64,000 nt of DNA from Lunularia cruciata (lineage: Eukaryota > Streptophyta > Marchantiopsida > Lunulariales > Lunulariaceae), in assembly GCA_948567375.1 (NCBI GenBank), contig OX419757.1, positions 31,000,001 to 31,064,000 on the forward strand. Reading direction: 5' to 3'. Below the pieces are notes generated by a model. It had not been told where the DNA came from. It ran no database searches and worked only from the letters and a program-made list of their open reading frames with translations. Each line of letters starts with the position of its first letter. Position 1 is the first letter of the stretch. Below are positions 59,850-64,000 of the stretch, one piece after another. The position numbers and the translations under genes are program-made.

Positions 59850-61830
59850 TAATATCTCTAAGCATTTGAGTATTCCTATATTTCCACCCAAATTGAATTA
59901 TTTTATATGCAGATGTTGAGAGTACTTTTAATAATATTGCATGTGCATTCAGTCTTTAAAGAACCTAGTAAGGTAGATAAATTTTTGGTAAATTTTTCTT
60001 CTTTTGTAAGGTCTTTCTATTGCACCCTTTCTTCTCTTTATTATAATCATGATTTCTCACTTTATTATAATCATGATTTCTCATAGGAGAGTATAATCAT
60101 CTTGGAGTCTATTGTAGACATTTGATAAGAGATCTTTAAGTGGAATTTTTATTTGCCATGGTTCACTTTAGAACTTTCTTATTTATTACTTTGGTTATAC
60201 CATGTTGTGTATTTCACTCCTTGATAGATGATATACTATATTGTGTATCTCCTAGATCATACTTGGAAAGTATTTGTCCACTTGACTACCTAGCTTCAAC
60301 TTGTAAGGCTTAAGAGTCAAAGTGTCAAAGTGTAGAGATGATCCTCTTAAGGTATTCTCATCACCTCTTATTTCCATATGGATGTATCACATCTATATAT
60401 GGTCTACTTATTCTTGGGGTGCCAATAAGATCCAAGGATTTTGTCACACGCTTCCTAAGCTTAGTCCATACGGAGTATACTTTTCATGTGGATGACCTTG
60501 TTTGCACTTGGCATTTGGTATATTTTCCTCTAGTATTTCCCATAGACCAACCTATCTACTTCACAAGGTTCCACCTTTAGTGACCTTCCTATCATGTCTG
60601 CCTTCTATGACCTTTTTACATTATCAAAGAGCTTTTCATAAGATGATTATGTGTGTTTTTTGTGATATCATTAGACAAGGGACATTTGAGTGTATGATAG
60701 TGAATTTGGGACATAGATAAACATCTCAATCTATCTTGTGTGGAGTGGTACCCCTATTATCTATGAAGGAGATTGCACCTTTAATATTTTTGGGTAGTTG
60801 TGCTCACTTAGCACCTCCATTGTCCTTTGTTTGTGGTTGTTGATAAGCCAATTTTGGAGACATATGGACCAAGGTGGATTAGTGATCTTTTTCTCTCTAG
60901 GTGTTCTTACGGCAAACCAGAGATGGTCTATCTCCACATGACTAGAGAAGACCGGAGAAGCTAGAGAAGACCTTCCATCCTTTGTGTCCCTACCTTCAAA
61001 TTGGACAAGAGGATTGTAATCTTCTTTGATAGATCAATATTTTCAACATACGTTACAATCTCTCTTAGTTGTCTTATTCATTTCTCATACTACTAGAGCA
61101 CATATTTTCTCTTACTTTGGCAAGGGTGCAAGTTCTTGGATCTTAGCTTGACCATGCATTAGGGTATTCCAACTCGCACCAACTACTTTCTCTACATTGA
61201 TGAGATTCTACCTAAATTTTGTCCATCTTTTTGCATCTTCAATACACACTTGTGAGTGTGATTCTACATTAGATGCAACAGCAGTCCTTATGATATAGCG
61301 TCCTTTTGGTGGACAGAGAATAGCCATCCACTATGCTTGCAAGGATATAATGTTTGCTATAGTACAAGGGAGTAGGATGGAGTGCTAGTATGCTTTGCAT
61401 ACAATACAATACAAGTCAAGGCAGACTTATACTTGGTCCATGATGATCACATGACAACAACGTATATGGTGGTTATAGACCCCACACTTGACACAATTTT
61501 GGAGGGAATGAGCAGATGTTGATGTATGCAAGCACTCCAAGTATAAGGGTTTGCAGCGAGATAACTCTTTGTTCCTCTGGGCTTTGTGTTATATGGAGTG
61601 ATGGATGCAGCGTTTAACACATTTGTCAAGCAATATACATAGGCATATTATTTTAAACATTAAGGGTTACCATTCTCACTCTCATATTTAACAATGTACT
61701 TTAGATAACAGATAGAGAATATTAATTGGTGCAATCCATGGGAAAGCAAGCACTTTATATGATGTTTCTTTGGATGCTGCAATTGTTTGTAGACCATGTG
61801 ACTTGCATAGCTAGCTTAGATATGTTAGGT
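59850..61830. other. AT-rich intergenic DNA
   Basis: Short frames occur only on the plus strand near 60,338-60,720. A 23-bp direct duplication (TTTATTATAATCATGATTTC TCAC) is at about 60,038-60,084. Phrases near 60.9-61.7 kb look like decayed retroelement, but no domain can be read with confidence. Confidence 0.4.
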
Positions 61831-61839
61831 ATCATAATG

Positions 61840-62000
61840 CAGATTCCTCTCTTTGATACTATTGGGGCTTAAATCCATATTACACTCTATGTTTTCTCCT
61901 TGTAAGGCTTGATGAGATCTTCCCATCTTCTTGTTATCGTATGCAGTGATCTCTCTTGTTTTGTGAATCTGCCCATCATAATTTTTGAATACAACTCGAG
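61840..62000 (-). repeat. Dispersed repeat family D, minus-strand copy
   Basis: Reverse-complement reading gives AAGATGGGAAGATCTCATCA, AGCCTTACAAGGAGAAAAC and TTAAGCCCCAATAGTATC. It matches the copy at 63,480 in DNA, and in one frame both read K/R-K/R-MGR-x-HQ (NKKMGRSHQ here). Confidence 0.7.
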
Positions 62001-63424
62001 GCAAGAACATTTAGATTTTCAAATGTAATGAAGAAATCGGACTTAAGTTGCAGCTGGTATGAAGTTGGAAAGGAAGAAAATAGGTTTTGAAATGAAAGAA
62101 CTCCTGTGGAAAGAACTGGAGTTAAACTAGAAACCTACAAAATTATACTTTCGAGAGAAACAGAGAATTCGGCACGGTAGATTAAACTTTGTTGGATTTT
62201 GGCTTTTTACCCCGAGTGCACATTTGCATTTTTTGTGGACCGTGCAGGTCTAATCTCTTGACAAGAACATTTGCTTGCCAACACGTGACAGCCAACGCCA
62301 ACTGACAGACAGATGACACATTGGACCGCTTGCCATCACTTTGCCATTTATCCTTTTATGTTGCTGTCAAGGGTATTGTTAAAACTTTCTGCGAACTTGG
62401 GGTGTCGTTACGTCTATAAGTTGGGGTACTGTTTCATCCATCTCTGGACCCAAGTTCAAATTAGAACAAGGCCGTCAGAGCATATGGCAATATGCCCTAG
62501 GTGGTCTTGACGAGTTTGTCATGTACTCAATGATTAGACTCTCGAATCGCTACTGACGATAAATGTTCCATCACAAGGAGATTTGAATATCACCCGGTGA
62601 TGCTCAAAAAGCAAGCAGATTCACTCACCACACAGTAGGTGATGAATTCCTGATATTCTTCATTGATTCTAAACTAAAGAACTACGAACTAAAGAAACAG
62701 ACTCCCTAAACTGGGTCTCAAGTTGCGAGAAATTGAAGTGCAGGACAACCGGGCGTGGAACTTGCACATCTACTAATAAAGGATAATTACAGCCTCCAAA
62801 ATCCAATCAAGATAAAGAATGTAGAACCACAAGGAGACTTTATATTTCCACGCCTGGCTTTGACGTTGTTTGTTAGATCTCTTATCGAGCCCATGAGCCC
62901 TCCCTCCCAAATCAGAGTCAACACATTATTGCGTCATGAATGACTTCAAGCTCTCACCCGATTACTCGCTTCTACATATCACTTGAGAACAGCGGCAGGT
63001 TCAATTCTGACCCCTCTTCATAATTCGACCAATTTCCGCTCTCTACCCAGGTTCATTCAACCTTCGCTCTCATGAAGTATCGTCATCTATCGATTAATGC
63101 AAAAGTCGGTGTGCAATAGTGATGAGTTGGATGTTCAACGCTACTTGCCATAAATAACAATCAATAGTGGCCAACCTCCTCCATTCTTAGCTCCGGCTAT
63201 ATGACGTGTAGGTTCGGACGGGCGACGCTCGAGAAGTTCCCCAAAGTTAATCATTTAAGTGCCAGGTGTTTCCCGTTGGCATCCACTTGTGCGTAAACTG
63301 TAAAGTCATTCCGGCCTAAACCCTGTTTCCTTCGGACTCCAGTAACAGCTCACATGCGTAGAGTTCTTGCTGGCAACGGGTGTTCCTGTGTCTCGAACGT
63401 CCGACGCGATTCTTCTCAAATATC
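62001..63424. other. Intergenic DNA of moderate GC
   Basis: No recognised gene. Short frames at 62,313 and 62,755 have no motif. Confidence 0.4.
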
Positions 63425-63560
63425 TGAGGACTTAAAATTTAGTCCCATTTTACCCTCTCTGTCTTGTCGTTGTCCGGTTTGATGAGGTCTTCCCATCCTT
63501 CTTCTTATCATGCCAGTCGCCTTCTTCTTACTTAATATCTTAACTGTTTGTGACACTCGA
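63425..63560 (-). repeat. Dispersed repeat family D, best-preserved head copy
   Basis: Reverse-complement reading gives AGAAGGCGACTGGCATGATA, GGATGGGAAGACCTCATCAA, ACCGGACAACGACAAGACAG and TAAAATGGGACTAA. It lies inside an open frame reading RRRMGRPHQTGQ. The head agrees with copies at 30.8, 36.0 and 61.9 kb. Confidence 0.7.
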
Positions 63561-64000
63561 TTGCCACATAGGGTTGATCGCCCCGTCAAAGCTCCAAAGG
63601 GGTCAGTTAGGTCCTTTTGCCAAACTTGAGGGTCGGCCAAGTCAAGCGCCAAATATGGGTCGACAAAGTCTACTCTGAAATTTAACGCCTATAGCACGTG
63701 TAATGATTTTCATAAGTATCTCGAAATAATTGAACTTCGATAACTTGTATAGTGAAACCAAGGGTTTATCGACCATTCTCCTTAAACCATAGATAGAATA
63801 GAAATCTTGCATCAAATCGGCTCCACCATATTCCAAGAAAACTAGCTGGGCATTCACTGTCTGCCTCGACGAGAGGATGAAATGGGCAAATTGTCACGGT
63901 GAGAACTTTTTGACACCACTAACACTGAAAATGGTTAAATCCTACTACTACCGCCCAATTTGTAATCTCCACGGTGATCGAGTAATATGTTTGCAGACAT
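63561..64000. other. Window end, no supported gene
   Basis: Two minus-strand frames (to 63,652 and 63,642-63,857) overlap here without a recognised domain. A gene may continue beyond the window. Confidence 0.35.

Overview
This window is nuclear DNA of a land plant. The evidence is plant-type Ty3/gypsy retrotransposons, a tRNA-Asp-type primer-binding site as used by plant Tat/Athila elements, a Helitron-like 3' end, an intron with GT..AG ends, an ACT-like module of the plant bHLH type and a plant-specific multi-membrane-span protein. Gene islands of moderate GC sit in very AT-rich, repeat-laden DNA. This would fit a moss or another early-diverging lineage, but the species cannot be fixed from the sequence alone.

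Layout. 0.4-15.5 kb is a nest of decayed Ty3/gypsy elements. A minus-strand element runs RT, RNase H, integrase, then a PHD-type zinc finger (4.1 to 1.27 kb), followed by a purine tract and an LTR; a related LTR copy lies at 14.98-15.45 kb. Plus-strand Tat/Athila-like material lies inside: a long coiled-coil reading frame (6.1-8.2 kb), an LTR with a PBS directly behind it (8.27-9.03 kb), gag with two CCHC knuckles and a protease (to 12.2 kb). A minus-strand integrase piece (12.96-13.52 kb) abuts an inverted LTR fragment. 15.5-17.4 kb is AT-rich. 17.4-26 kb has moderate GC and holds a miRNA-precursor-like foldback, other strong hairpins and a two-exon plus-strand gene (24.37-24.96 kb) ending in an ACT-like module. 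26-35.4 kb is AT-rich with no gene seen. 35.4-43.5 kb carries tandem duplications, a dispersed repeat family and Helitron-like hairpins. 43.5-52.7 kb is one degraded chromovirus-like gypsy element with about 1.5 kb LTRs and no gag. 52.7-59.5 kb has moderate GC and contains the best gene of the window, an intact intronless 340-aa membrane protein on the minus strand. 59.6-64 kb has a minisatellite open on both strands and two more copies of the dispersed repeat.

Only two host genes are supported, and nothing ties them to one pathway. The retroelement reading frames are all inactivated. Two of them keep frame over 1-2 kb while collecting mostly TAG stops, which fits C-to-T decay of methylated DNA. 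The points most worth a second look are the PHD finger fused to a gypsy integrase, the TAG-rich frame-preserved coiled-coil frame, the order purine tract-LTR-PBS, the 85-nt foldback, the 22-bp perfect palindrome and the dispersed repeat family with about ten copies here.
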